This document shows, one piece after another, positions 7,316 through 15,558 of a stretch of DNA of 64,000 nucleotides. The stretch comes from DATMER01 sp034667225 (lineage in GTDB: Bacteria > Acidobacteriota > Thermoanaerobaculia > Multivoradales > UBA5704), in contig JAXDKG010000067.1 in NCBI GenBank assembly GCA_034667225.1, forward strand, positions 62,001 to 126,000, written 5' to 3'. Both the position numbers and the translations under genes were made by a program. Each line of letters opens with the position of its first letter. The first letter of the stretch is position 1. The notes beneath the pieces are model-generated. The model saw only the letters and a program-made list of their open reading frames with translations. It was not told the origin of the DNA and did no database searches.

Positions 7316-9585
7316 AGGACCAGGGCATACCCGACCTTGAAGAACAGGGTACGGTCCGCCCGGGTGAGCTCGATCGTGCGGTCGCGGAGCTCGGCGCCGA
7401 AGGCGTTGTCCGAGTAGCCCAGGAAGAGCACGGTCTGGGGGTTCAGCTTGTAGGAGAAGAGGAGCTGGCTGAAGAGGTGCTCCTCCTTGCGGTTGACGTT
7501 GGAGATGAAGAGCTCGGGATCGAAGCGCACGTCCTCGTACTGGAGGATGGCGCGCACGAAGGTCCGGATGTTGAGCTGATAGACCGTCCGCAGCTCGGTC
7601 AGGTTGGCCTCGAAGAGCTTGCCGCCCTCCACGTCGAGGCGCAGGAAGTCGTGCTCCAGGCCGAGCTGGAGGTGCCGGCCCACGTTCCAGGTGATGCTGG
7701 GCTCGAGCGAGATCTCGTCGGCCGCCCGGGTGTTGGCGAAGTCGATGGAGTCGCCGAAGCTCGTGTCCAGCGTTAGGCTGATCCCGCCGGTGGGCCGCAT
7801 CTCCAGGAAGAAGTTCACGAAGTCCTCGTCGAAGGTCACCCCGTTCCAGAAACGCTCCCGCCGGCCCACATCCAGGAAGTAGAAGGACTGCAGCGGGCCG
7901 CCCACGCCCACCCAGGCCTCGAATTCCTCCTCCAGGAGGGTGCCGCCCGAGTCCTCCCGGCGGTCCCAGTCGGCGCCGGCGACCCAGCGGGTGTACCAGT
8001 CCTTCTCCTCTCCCCACCAGCGGCGCTCGAATCCGGCGACGTCGAATGTGTAGCCCACCTGCGGCAGGAACCCGAGATCGGCGCGGAACCCGGGGTCCAT
8101 GTCCTCGTGCCGGCCGTACCAGTTCCAGTTCCGCGAGTCGTGGGAGTACCCCGCCCGCCAGGCCGTGCCGTCGAACGCTCCCGTCTCCAATCCGATATCG
8201 CTCGCGAAGGCGAACGGGTACTCCGTCTCGGATTGCAGGGCCTGCACCGAGACCCGGTCGCTCCCGGTCGGACGCCAGAGTCCGTCGATGCCGTAGACGC
8301 TGTTGTGGTAGCCCTCTCCCTCGCGGTGGGTGATGACGCCGCCCAGGTTGGCCGTGCTGCCGAGGTCGCGCCGGTAGCGCAGGGCGGCGTCGATCGTCTC
8401 CATGCGCAGCGAGGCGGTGGCGGAGCGCTGGCTGCCGGGCAGCAGGAGGTTGGTGATGTCGTCCTGCACCACGAAGACGCCGAGCCCGTTCTTCCCCTCC
8501 TTGCCGGTCAGCTTGGCCCCCCAGGAAGGGTCGCTCACCGTGCGGGTGTAGATCACGTTCCACGGAGTTTCAAAGTAATCGGCCCCCTCCAGGAAGAAGG
8601 GGCGCTTCTCGGGGAAGAAGAGGGTGAACTGGGTGTTGACATCGAGCTGGCCGGCATCCGCTTCGACCTGCGAGAAGTCGGGGTTCACCGCGCCGGACAG
8701 GGTCAGGTTCGGGGTGATCCCCCAGCGCGCCGTGAGGCCGAGGTCGGCCTCGGGGTCCCCCTCGTCCAGCGCGCCCTCGGGGAAGCCCGGCCGGGAGTCG
8801 GTGCGCTGGGCCGTCAGGGTCGGATCGAATTCGAGGTTGCGGCCGGGCGTGGCGCCTTCAAAGCCGGTGATCTTGGGGATGTGGCAGATGAAGCAGTTGT
8901 CGTCGGGATCGACGGCGTTGGTGTTGATCTGGTGCCGGCGGCTGCGCGGATAGGAGCGGAAGGCGGTGAGCCCCCAGGTCTGCTCCCCCGCGGAGCGCTG
9001 GAAGCGCAGTGAGCTGAAGGGGATGGCCATCTCGACGGTGTACCCCTGTTCGTCGATCCGCCCGGCCGAGCTCCAGATGGCGTCCCAGTTCGCGTCCTCT
9101 TCGTCTTCCGAGGAGGTCTCGTTGAGGGCGAAGTCCATCTGCACCCCGAGCGGGTTGACGAAGAACTCGTAGCCGCCGCGCTCGTCGTTGAACGTGTCGA
9201 GCAGAATGCCCGCGAAGTCGTCCCGGAAGGGCGTATCGCGGTCCGAGAGGTGGGCGCGGATGGCCGACGGCTCCGGATCGTTGGCGCGGAAGGCGACATA
9301 GAGGTTGTCGTCGTCGTAGGCCAGAAAGGCGAGCGCTGTCACTCCCATCGGAGCCGGAGTGTTCTTGCCCGGGTCGATCTCGGTCTTGACCTCCAGGACG
9401 AGCCCCTGCTGCCATCCGGGCTCGTCGAGCACGCCGTCGATCTTGAGGGCGGCGTCCGTCCGGGGGATGCGGTAGTGGAGCTTCTTCTTTCCGTTGACCA
9501 CGATCTCCCCGGCGGGAGTCGGCGAAGGATCGGCCAGCGCGGGAGAGGCCAGGAGCAGCAGGATGGCAAAAAGATTTCGATGCAC
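7312..9585 (-). CDS. DUF5916 outer-membrane protein with N-terminal CBM9-like domain
   Basis: A 757-residue exported protein. It starts with a signal peptide (VHRNLFAILLLLASPALA) and a carbohydrate-binding family 9-like domain (IDGVLDEPGWQQG, FLAYDDDNLYVAFRA). The rest matches DUF5916: a long beta-rich region with the marker FFPEKRPFFLEG and regularly spaced aromatic strands ending in VGYALVL, typical of a beta-barrel C-terminus. No enzymatic role is established for the family; it is inferred to be an outer-membrane barrel. At about residue 228 it carries CFICH, formally a c-type haem CXXCH motif. The GTG at 9585 follows GGAGG with 8-nt spacing; the open frame extends further but gives no signal peptide. 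It is probably transcribed with the SprT-like gene 52 nt upstream. Confidence 0.85.
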   Translation of the reverse strand: MHRNLFAILLLLASPALADPSPTPAGEIVVNGKKKLHYRIPRTDAALKIDGVLDEPGWQQGLVLEVKTEIDPGKNTPAPMGVTALAFLAYDDDNLYVAFRANDPEPSAIRAHLSDRDTPFRDDFAGILLDTFNDERGGYEFFVNPLGVQMDFALNETSSEDEEDANWDAIWSSAGRIDEQGYTVEMAIPFSSLRFQRSAGEQTWGLTAFRSYPRSRRHQINTNAVDPDDNCFICHIPKITGFEGATPGRNLEFDPTLTAQRTDSRPGFPEGALDEGDPEADLGLTARWGITPNLTLSGAVNPDFSQVEADAGQLDVNTQFTLFFPEKRPFFLEGADYFETPWNVIYTRTVSDPSWGAKLTGKEGKNGLGVFVVQDDITNLLLPGSQRSATASLRMETIDAALRYRRDLGSTANLGGVITHREGEGYHNSVYGIDGLWRPTGSDRVSVQALQSETEYPFAFASDIGLETGAFDGTAWRAGYSHDSRNWNWYGRHEDMDPGFRADLGFLPQVGYTFDVAGFERRWWGEEKDWYTRWVAGADWDRREDSGGTLLEEEFEAWVGVGGPLQSFYFLDVGRRERFWNGVTFDEDFVNFFLEMRPTGGISLTLDTSFGDSIDFANTRAADEISLEPSITWNVGRHLQLGLEHDFLRLDVEGGKLFEANLTELRTVYQLNIRTFVRAILQYEDVRFDPELFISNVNRKEEHLFSQLLFSYKLNPQTVLFLGYSDNAFGAELRDRTIELTRADRTLFFKVGYALVL

Positions 9586-9637
9586 GTGAGATCCCTCCGC
9601 AACGGGGCTCACTACGGACGGGGAGGGATGATTGTTT

Positions 9638-10495
9638 CTAGCGCTTGCGCCTTGCTCGGAGCAGCTCGGGTAGATGATCCTGGATCCAGGCATTGGCACG
9701 GCCCAGCATCCGGAACTGGCGCTCCCTCTGGCGGAACTCGGGCGTGTGGAAGAAGCGGCGCCCGTTGCGGATCTCGGGCGGCATGTCCGCGTGCAGCAGC
9801 TCGTGGTGGACCACGGCCTCGACCACGTAGCGCGGGACGCCGGGGTCATCCAGCACCCGGTGCAGGCGGATCAGGTTGTCCTCGTAGGAGTAGCTGCCGA
9901 GCTGCAGGCTGGACCCGCGGCCACCTCGGCCACGCCGGCAGGCGCCGGCTGCTGCCCGTCCCCAGGTGACGTCCACGGCGAGGCGGCCCTCGAAGTAGCG
10001 CTGGTTGAGGTCGTTCACGAGCTCGCGCAGGTCGAGGACGGAGCCTTCAGGCCGCAGAACGGTCCGCCGCACTCGCGTCGCGCCGCTCTTGTGGCGGGAG
10101 AAGTGCTCGCGGATCAGGGTGAGCGCCTGGCGGGCGCGCTCGCTCCCCTTCTTGCTGCCCACGAAGTCGGCGACGGCGCGCAGGACCTCCTCGGGAGCCT
10201 CCAGGAAGGAGTGGTGGATGCGCAGCTCCAGCCGGGCCCGGTCGGCAGCGGGAGCCGCGCGGACGGTCAGGATGGTCCGGCGGTTGTCGGTCAGCTTGAG
10301 ATCGCTGAGGCGGCCGGAGGCGAAGCGGTTCAGGCGCCGGAGCAACTGGAGCCGGTGGGCGTCCGGGCCGGGGAGCAGCCGGGGACGCTCTGGCAGGGAA
10401 GGTGTAGCCTCGCCAAAGAGCGGGAGCTGGACCGGACGGCCGACCGGCGCGCGACGATCCTCTCGCCTGTGAGCTGGCTGGGTCGAAGACCTCAT
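9638..10495 (-). CDS. SprT-like zinc metalloprotease-domain protein
   Basis: A protein of about 285 residues with a variable basic N-terminus and a C-terminal SprT-like domain. The zinc site reads HHELLH, followed about 15 residues later by HTPEF as the likely third ligand region. Members resemble the protease part of eukaryotic Spartan, but the bacterial substrates are unknown. The ATG at 10495 is used here and has no strong Shine-Dalgarno. A TTG at 10531, preceded by GGAG, would add 12 residues and overlap the upstream metallohydrolase gene by 13 bp. The gene sits in a four-gene minus-strand run. Confidence 0.8.
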   Translation of the reverse strand: MRSSTQPAHRREDRRAPVGRPVQLPLFGEATPSLPERPRLLPGPDAHRLQLLRRLNRFASGRLSDLKLTDNRRTILTVRAAPAADRARLELRIHHSFLEAPEEVLRAVADFVGSKKGSERARQALTLIREHFSRHKSGATRVRRTVLRPEGSVLDLRELVNDLNQRYFEGRLAVDVTWGRAAAGACRRGRGGRGSSLQLGSYSYEDNLIRLHRVLDDPGVPRYVVEAVVHHELLHADMPPEIRNGRRFFHTPEFRQRERQFRMLGRANAWIQDHLPELLRARRKR

Positions 10496-10518
10496 CGAAA
10501 TCAACTCTAGCACGGGTT

Positions 10519-11457
10519 TCAGGGCTGCCAACGCTCTCCGACCGCCAGGATGTGGACCCGCTCCGGGTCGGCTCCCGCGTCCTTCAGGACATGGGGTGCG
10601 AGGTCTGCGGGCTCATCGGTGAGATCGAAGGCCCCCCAGTGCATGGGGACCATGTGGCGGGCGCCCAGATCCTGAAAAGCCTGCAGCGCTTCTGCGGGAT
10701 CGATGTGCTGGTATTTCATGAACCAGCGGGGCTCGTAGGCGCCGATGGGGATCATCGCGACGTCGATCGGGCTGAACCGGCGGCCGATCTCGGCGAAACC
10801 GTGAAAGTAACCCGAGTCGCTGGCGAAGTAGTAGCAGCGGGAGCCGTTGTCCAGGAGCCAGCCGCACCAGAGGGTGGAGTTCCGCTCCGTGCCGATCCGG
10901 TTGGACCAGTGCTGGGCGGGCAGGCAGGTGACGGTCCATCGCCCGTGGCGGGCGCTCTGCCACCAGTCGAGCTCGGTGACCTGCCCCGGACCGTGGTCCC
11001 GGAGCCATTTGCCGAGCCCCAGGGGGGCGAACCAGGGCATGGACCGCGGCAGGCGCCGGACCGTCCAGGTGTCCAGGTGGTCGTAGTGGTTGTGGGAGAG
11101 GACCGCGAACGCATCCGCCGGCACCGAGGCCAGGGGAATCCCCGGCGGCGACAACCGCGGGGGGACCAGGGCCCGGGGTCCCCAGTGGGGATCGGTGAGG
11201 AAGACCTCCCCCTCGTCCTGGACCGCGAAGCTGGAATGCCCCACCCAGGTCACGGAGACCGGCTGGCTCCTGTCCTTTAGATAGGCGCCGTCGTTCTGAA
11301 CCACCGGAATCTGGAGAGGCTTCTTCCGATCGTAGGGAGACTTGCCGGAGAGCTTCCACTTGAGCAGGTCGCGGAACCGGGCGGAGAACTCTCCCCAAGG
11401 GCAGAAGAACCGGCCGTCCCGATAGTGCGGGGCATAGAGGAGGTCAGGATCCGTCAT
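10519..11457 (-). CDS. MBL-fold metallohydrolase, NAPE-PLD/UlaG type
   Basis: A 312-residue metallo-beta-lactamase-fold enzyme. The dinuclear zinc motif is LSHNHYDHLD, followed by PAQHWSNR, FASDSGY and a late PMHWGAF histidine. The order and the N-terminal extension (CPWGEFSARFRDLLKW) match the N-acyl-phosphatidylethanolamine phospholipase D-like subgroup. A phosphodiesterase on a lipid or other phosphodiester is therefore a fair guess, but the substrate is not readable. There is no signal peptide. Its start overlaps the end of the DUF1499 gene by 14 bp, which suggests translational coupling. Confidence 0.88.
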   Translation of the reverse strand: MTDPDLLYAPHYRDGRFFCPWGEFSARFRDLLKWKLSGKSPYDRKKPLQIPVVQNDGAYLKDRSQPVSVTWVGHSSFAVQDEGEVFLTDPHWGPRALVPPRLSPPGIPLASVPADAFAVLSHNHYDHLDTWTVRRLPRSMPWFAPLGLGKWLRDHGPGQVTELDWWQSARHGRWTVTCLPAQHWSNRIGTERNSTLWCGWLLDNGSRCYYFASDSGYFHGFAEIGRRFSPIDVAMIPIGAYEPRWFMKYQHIDPAEALQAFQDLGARHMVPMHWGAFDLTDEPADLAPHVLKDAGADPERVHILAVGERWQP

Positions 11458-11815
11458 AGAGCCGCCGCATCTCCTCCATCCGCTGGCGGTTCACTCCGAA
11501 GTCCCGCCTGCCCAGCCTGGAGGCCGAGCGGAAATGGATCTGCCGGGCTTCGTCGTCGAAGCGGAAGTCCACGTCGTCCACGAAACGGAAGATCCGGCTG
11601 CGGCACTCCACCGTGATGGCGCCGGGCTCCTCGCGGATGATCCTCGCCCGCGGCCAGGCACGCAGGACGGCCAGGAGACGCGCCCGGGCCTCTGCGGGAT
11701 CACCGGCGTAGGGGATCGGGTCCATCTTCTTTTCCGGGTCCGACGCCTGGGTCGAGACGCAGTTCGGGGTCTTGCGACAGCGGGGAAGGGGTGGGGGAGA
11801 GGTCGTCGTCGCCAC
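11444..11815 (-). CDS. DUF1499 family protein
   Basis: A 123-residue protein matching DUF1499 from end to end: the early RKTPNCVST segment, the central ITVECRSRIFRFVDDVDF strand pair, and the family signature RSASRLGRRDFGVNRQR near the C-terminus. The function is unknown. Relatives are often small secreted or membrane-linked proteins, but this one shows no convincing signal peptide. It is the first gene of the run that leads through the metallohydrolase and SprT-like genes, and its 3' end overlaps the next gene by 14 bp. Confidence 0.85.
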   Translation of the reverse strand: MATTTSPPPLPRCRKTPNCVSTQASDPEKKMDPIPYAGDPAEARARLLAVLRAWPRARIIREEPGAITVECRSRIFRFVDDVDFRFDDEARQIHFRSASRLGRRDFGVNRQRMEEMRRLYDGS

Positions 11816-11860
11816 GGACGGGATCGTACTCTATGATGTACCCCCTCCCGGGAGACTCCG

Positions 11861-12946
11861 ATGTCCTTCGACCGCGTACCCACCCCCGCGCTCCTCCTCG
11901 ACCTCGACGTCCTGGAGCGCAACCTGAGCCGGATGGCCGACCGCTGTGCCCGGATGGGCGTGGCCCTGCGCCCGCACATCAAGACCCACAAATGCCTGGA
12001 GATCGCGCAACGGCAGCATCTTCTGGGAGCCCGCGGTATTACGGTTTCGACCCTGCACGAGGCCCGCGTCTTTGCCGAGCTGTTCGACGACATCACCTGG
12101 GCCTTTCCGGTCCAGCTCACCCGGCTGGACGAGGTCCGCGAGCTGGCGGAGAGGATCACCCTCCGTCTGGTAGTGGACACGAAAGAGGCGGTTCAGGCAC
12201 TGGAGAGCTTGGAGCTGCCTCTCCATGTCTGGATCAAGGTGGACTGCGGCTATCACCGCGCCGGGGTCGATCCGGATTCTCCCGAGGCCCTGGAGCTGGC
12301 GCGGAGCCTGGCCGGCTCCTCCCGGCTGAGCTTCGACGGCATCCTGACCCATGCGGGCCATACCTACAATGCCCGCGGCCGGGAGGCCGTCGCCGACATC
12401 GCCGAGGACGAGCGCCGCGTCATGACCGGGTTCGCGGACCGGCTGCGGGGCGAGGGGATCGAGGTGCCGGAGGTGAGCGTGGGCTCCACGCCGGGCATGT
12501 GGACGGTCCGCGACCTGGATGGGGTCACCGAGGCGCGGCCGGGCAACTACGCGTTCAACGACTTTGAGCAGGTGACCATCGGCGCGTGCGAGACCCGGGA
12601 CTGCGCGGTCACGGTGCTGGCGAGCGTGGTCTCGTCCCAGCCCGGCCGCGACTGGTGCATCACGGACGCGGGCGCCCTGGCCCTCTCCAAGGACCCCGGC
12701 TTCGGCACCTCCATGGGCGAGGTATTCGAGGACTACGAGGCGGGCGCGCTGAGCGGCGAGGCGCGGCTCACGACCCTCTCCCAGGAGCACGGCTTCCTGA
12801 GCGTCCCCCGTCCGATGGGCTCGCGGGTGAGGGTGCTGCCCAACCATTCGTGCCTGACCGCCGCCTGCTTCGACGAGTACCTGGTCGTCCGCGGTATCCG
12901 CGGGGGGGAGATCGTGGACCGCTGGAAGATCTGGCGAGGAAGATGA
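11861..12946 (+). CDS. D-threonine aldolase / D-serine dehydratase-like PLP enzyme
   Basis: A 361-residue fold-type III PLP enzyme of the DSD1/D-threonine aldolase family. The PLP-binding lysine lies in RPHIKTHK, substrate-side residues in KVDCGYHRAG, and the C-terminal metal site is HSCLTAAC, where His and Cys bind the divalent metal needed for catalysis. The family cleaves D-beta-hydroxy amino acids or dehydrates D-serine; which one applies here cannot be told. The ATG follows GGGAG with good spacing. A TATGAT box lies at 11832-11837. The decarboxylase gene begins 14 nt downstream, so the pair probably acts on amino acids together. Confidence 0.87.
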   Translation: MSFDRVPTPALLLDLDVLERNLSRMADRCARMGVALRPHIKTHKCLEIAQRQHLLGARGITVSTLHEARVFAELFDDITWAFPVQLTRLDEVRELAERITLRLVVDTKEAVQALESLELPLHVWIKVDCGYHRAGVDPDSPEALELARSLAGSSRLSFDGILTHAGHTYNARGREAVADIAEDERRVMTGFADRLRGEGIEVPEVSVGSTPGMWTVRDLDGVTEARPGNYAFNDFEQVTIGACETRDCAVTVLASVVSSQPGRDWCITDAGALALSKDPGFGTSMGEVFEDYEAGALSGEARLTTLSQEHGFLSVPRPMGSRVRVLPNHSCLTAACFDEYLVVRGIRGGEIVDRWKIWRGR

Positions 12947-12960
12947 TAGGAGACGCGAGC

Positions 12961-14406
12961 ATGTTGACGCTTCCGGCCGAGACCCGCGGCGAGATCTGGC
13001 AGCGCCTGGTCGAGGCCATCGAGAGATACACGACCGAAGTCGGCGACGCCGCGGTGGCGCCGGCCGTGGACGTCGAAGCCTTCCGCGACCGGCTCTCCGC
13101 CTTCGACTTCGGCCAGCCGATGGAACCGCTGGCGGCTCTCGACTTCGCGGTCCAGAGCCTCTGGCGCGGGCAGGTGCACACGCCGCATCCGCGCTATTTC
13201 GGGCTGTTCAACCCGGCCCCGGCCACCATGGGCATCGCCGGCGACGCCCTGGCCGCGGCCTTCAACCCGCAGCTCGCGACCTGGAGCCACAGCCCGTTCG
13301 CGACCGAGGTCGAGCAGCACCTGGTGCGCGCCTTTGCCGAGCGCTTCGGTTACGACCCGGCGAAGACCGAGGGCACCTTCACCTCGGGCGGCGCCGAGGC
13401 CAACCACACGGCGCTCCTCCTCGCCCTGACCCGAGCCTTCCCCGAGGTGGCCCGGCGCGGCCTGCTCGCCCTGCGCAGCCAGCCTATCGTCTACGTCACG
13501 CCGGAGACCCATCACTCGGTGCTCAAGGCCGCGCGGCTCTCCGGGATCGGTACCGAGGCGATCCGGGAGGTGCGGCTCGACTCCGGGCTGCGCATGCGTC
13601 CGGACGTGCTCGCCGAGCGCATCCGCGAGGACCGCGAGGCGGGGTGCGCGCCCTTCATGGTGGTGGCCACGGCCGGCACGACCGGGTCCGGAGCGGTCGA
13701 TCCGATCGCGCAGATCGCGGACATCGCCGACGAGGAGCGGCTCTGGCTGCACGTGGACGCGGCCTGGGGAGGAGCCGCGGCCCTGGTGCCGGAGCTGCGC
13801 CATGTCGTCGAAGGGATCGGCCGCGCCAGCTCCATCACCTTCGACGCCCACAAGTGGCTGTCCGTGCCCATGGGCGCCGGCCTGTTCCTGACCCGGCACC
13901 CCGGGCTGCTCGAGCGGACCTTCCGGGTCGCCACCGGCTACATGCCGCATATCGCGGGGCAGACGCTGGGCGATCCCTACGCCCACACCATGCAGTGGTC
14001 GCGCAGATTCATCGGGCTCAAAGTCTTCCTGGCGCTCGCCGTGGCCGGCTGGGAGGGTTACGAGCAGGCGATCCGGCACCAGACGGCCATGGGGGACCTC
14101 CTGCGGCGCCGCCTGACCGAGGAGGGCTGGACGGTGGTGAACGACACGCCGCTGCCGCTGGTCAACTTCGTGGACGGCGGAAAGGAAGGGCGGGGCGCCT
14201 ACCTGGAGGCGCTGGCCGCGGACGTGGTGGCATCCGGTGAGGCCTGGATCAGCGTAGCTCAAGTGGGGGAGGTCGGGCCGGCGCTACGGGCCTGCATCAC
14301 CCACTTCGGAACCGGTCCCGAGGACCTGGAGAGGCTGATCCGGGCCCTGGACCGGGCCCGCGAGCGGCAAGTTCCTCGTTCCGAAGAGAGAGAAGCGAGC
14401 GCCTGA
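12961..14406 (+). CDS. PLP-dependent group II amino-acid decarboxylase (AADC family)
   Basis: A 481-residue enzyme of the aromatic-L-amino-acid/glutamate decarboxylase superfamily. The internal-aldimine lysine is Lys298 in DAHKWLSVPMG. HVDAAWGG carries the Asp that binds the pyridine nitrogen, and TSGGAEANH binds the phosphate. The length is typical. The substrate class is uncertain, and a role feeding an amine into a natural product is only a contextual guess. The ATG at 12961 has AGGAG eight bases upstream; an ATG at 12943 overlapping the previous stop (ATGA) would add six residues. It follows the D-threonine-aldolase-like gene and precedes the MbtH gene after a 115-nt gap. Confidence 0.88.
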   Translation: MLTLPAETRGEIWQRLVEAIERYTTEVGDAAVAPAVDVEAFRDRLSAFDFGQPMEPLAALDFAVQSLWRGQVHTPHPRYFGLFNPAPATMGIAGDALAAAFNPQLATWSHSPFATEVEQHLVRAFAERFGYDPAKTEGTFTSGGAEANHTALLLALTRAFPEVARRGLLALRSQPIVYVTPETHHSVLKAARLSGIGTEAIREVRLDSGLRMRPDVLAERIREDREAGCAPFMVVATAGTTGSGAVDPIAQIADIADEERLWLHVDAAWGGAAALVPELRHVVEGIGRASSITFDAHKWLSVPMGAGLFLTRHPGLLERTFRVATGYMPHIAGQTLGDPYAHTMQWSRRFIGLKVFLALAVAGWEGYEQAIRHQTAMGDLLRRRLTEEGWTVVNDTPLPLVNFVDGGKEGRGAYLEALAADVVASGEAWISVAQVGEVGPALRACITHFGTGPEDLERLIRALDRARERQVPRSEEREASA

Positions 14407-14521
14407 ATGGTAAGCTCCACGGGATTCTGTGTCACGCCTTGGCCGGTGGTGGCACTTATAGAGTGGGACACATTGCGCACAAGCGTCCGCCATGGGCGGT
14501 GAAATTTTGAAGGAGAAGACG

Positions 14522-14767
14522 ATGAGCTGGGAAGACCGCGAAGACACGACGATCTACAAGGTGGTGATGAACCACGAGGAGCAGTACTCCATCTGGCCCG
14601 CCCACCGCGAGAACCCGCTGGGCTGGACCGACGTCGGCAAGTCCGGCCCCAAGCAGGAGTGCCTGGACTACATCAAAGAGGTCTGGACCGACATGCGGCC
14701 GCTCTCGCTCCGCAAGAAGATGGAAGAGATGGAGCGGCAGAAGCAGGCGGGCCAGGACGCTAACTAG
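14522..14767 (+). CDS. MbtH-like NRPS adenylation-domain partner protein
   Basis: An 81-residue member of the MbtH family, small proteins that bind and activate or solubilise adenylation domains of non-ribosomal peptide synthetases. The family core is intact: NHEEQYSIWP, PLGWTDVG, CLDYIKEVWTDMRPLSLR. A short charged C-terminal tail follows. The ATG is preceded by AAGGAG with good spacing, so it is preferred over an in-frame ATG 30 nt upstream. The thioesterase gene starts 5 nt after the stop. No adenylation domain is encoded in this window, so the partner synthetase must lie elsewhere or be absent. Confidence 0.95.
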   Translation: MSWEDREDTTIYKVVMNHEEQYSIWPAHRENPLGWTDVGKSGPKQECLDYIKEVWTDMRPLSLRKKMEEMERQKQAGQDAN

Positions 14768-14772
14768 TCCAC

Positions 14773-15558
14773 GTGAGACCGAATCCTCAACCCAATGAGC
14801 GGTGGCTCGCCTACCGCGAGGTGAACCCGCGCGCCCGCGTGCGGATGTTCTGCTTCCCCTACGCGGGGGGCGGGGCCTCCGCCTACCGCGGTTGGGCGGG
14901 ACCGCTGCCGCCGGACGTGGAGGTCTGCCCCGTGCAGCTCCCCGGCCGGGAGGGGCGTCTGCGCGAGGCCCCGTTCGAGCACCCGGAGCCGCTGGTGCAG
15001 GCCATGGCCGACGCGCTCCAGCCGTACATGCAGGGTCTGCCGTTCGTCTTCTTCGGCCACAGCATGGGCGCGATGCTCAGCTTCGAGCTGGCGCGCGAGC
15101 TCCGCCGGCGCGGGAAGGCGATGCCGCTGCATCTGTTCGTATCCGGCCGGCGCGCGCCGCAGGTCCCGGAGGATGACGAGCCCATCCACGCCCTGCCGGA
15201 GGCGGAGTTCATCGAAAAGCTCCGGGAGCTCAACGGCACGCCCGAGGAGGTGCTGCAGCACACCGAGCTGATGCGGCTGCTGATCCCGGTCCTGCGCGCC
15301 GACTTCTCGGTCAACGAGACCTACGTCTACACGGAGGAGGAGCCCCTCGACCCCGGGATCTCCGCCTTCGGCGGCCTCGGCGACAAGGAGGTCGCCCGCG
15401 AGGAGGTCGCGGCCTGGAAGGAGCACACCGATGGCCGTTTCCGGCTGCGCATGCTGCCGGGCGATCACTTCTTCATCCACGGCAACCGGGACATGGTCCT
15501 GGAGGCGCTGGCGCGAGATCTCATGGAGATCCTGGCACAGGCGCCGCAACGCGCGTGA
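14773..15558 (+). CDS. Type II thioesterase (alpha/beta hydrolase)
   Basis: A 261-residue stand-alone thioesterase of the GrsT/RifR type, which hydrolyses misloaded acyl or aminoacyl groups from carrier-protein phosphopantetheine arms in NRPS/PKS systems. The fold opens with CFPYAGGGASAY. The nucleophilic Ser is in FGHSMGA, and the catalytic His is in PGDHFFIHGN. The GTG start lies 5 nt after the MbtH stop. Its own stop overlaps the start of the phosphopantetheinyl transferase gene (GTGA), so all three are one transcription unit. This supports an editing role in peptide or polyketide assembly. Confidence 0.93.
   Translation: MRPNPQPNERWLAYREVNPRARVRMFCFPYAGGGASAYRGWAGPLPPDVEVCPVQLPGREGRLREAPFEHPEPLVQAMADALQPYMQGLPFVFFGHSMGAMLSFELARELRRRGKAMPLHLFVSGRRAPQVPEDDEPIHALPEAEFIEKLRELNGTPEEVLQHTELMRLLIPVLRADFSVNETYVYTEEEPLDPGISAFGGLGDKEVAREEVAAWKEHTDGRFRLRMLPGDHFFIHGNRDMVLEALARDLMEILAQAPQRA

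Noticed and set aside
9586..9849. Upstream extension of the DUF5916 protein
   Set aside because: It would overlap the SprT-like gene and displace the signal peptide; the GTG at 9585 has a good Shine-Dalgarno.
12733..14262. 509-codon minus-strand open frame antisense to the decarboxylase gene
   Set aside because: Opposite a PLP decarboxylase with all motifs; the amino-acid composition is typical of a GC-driven shadow.
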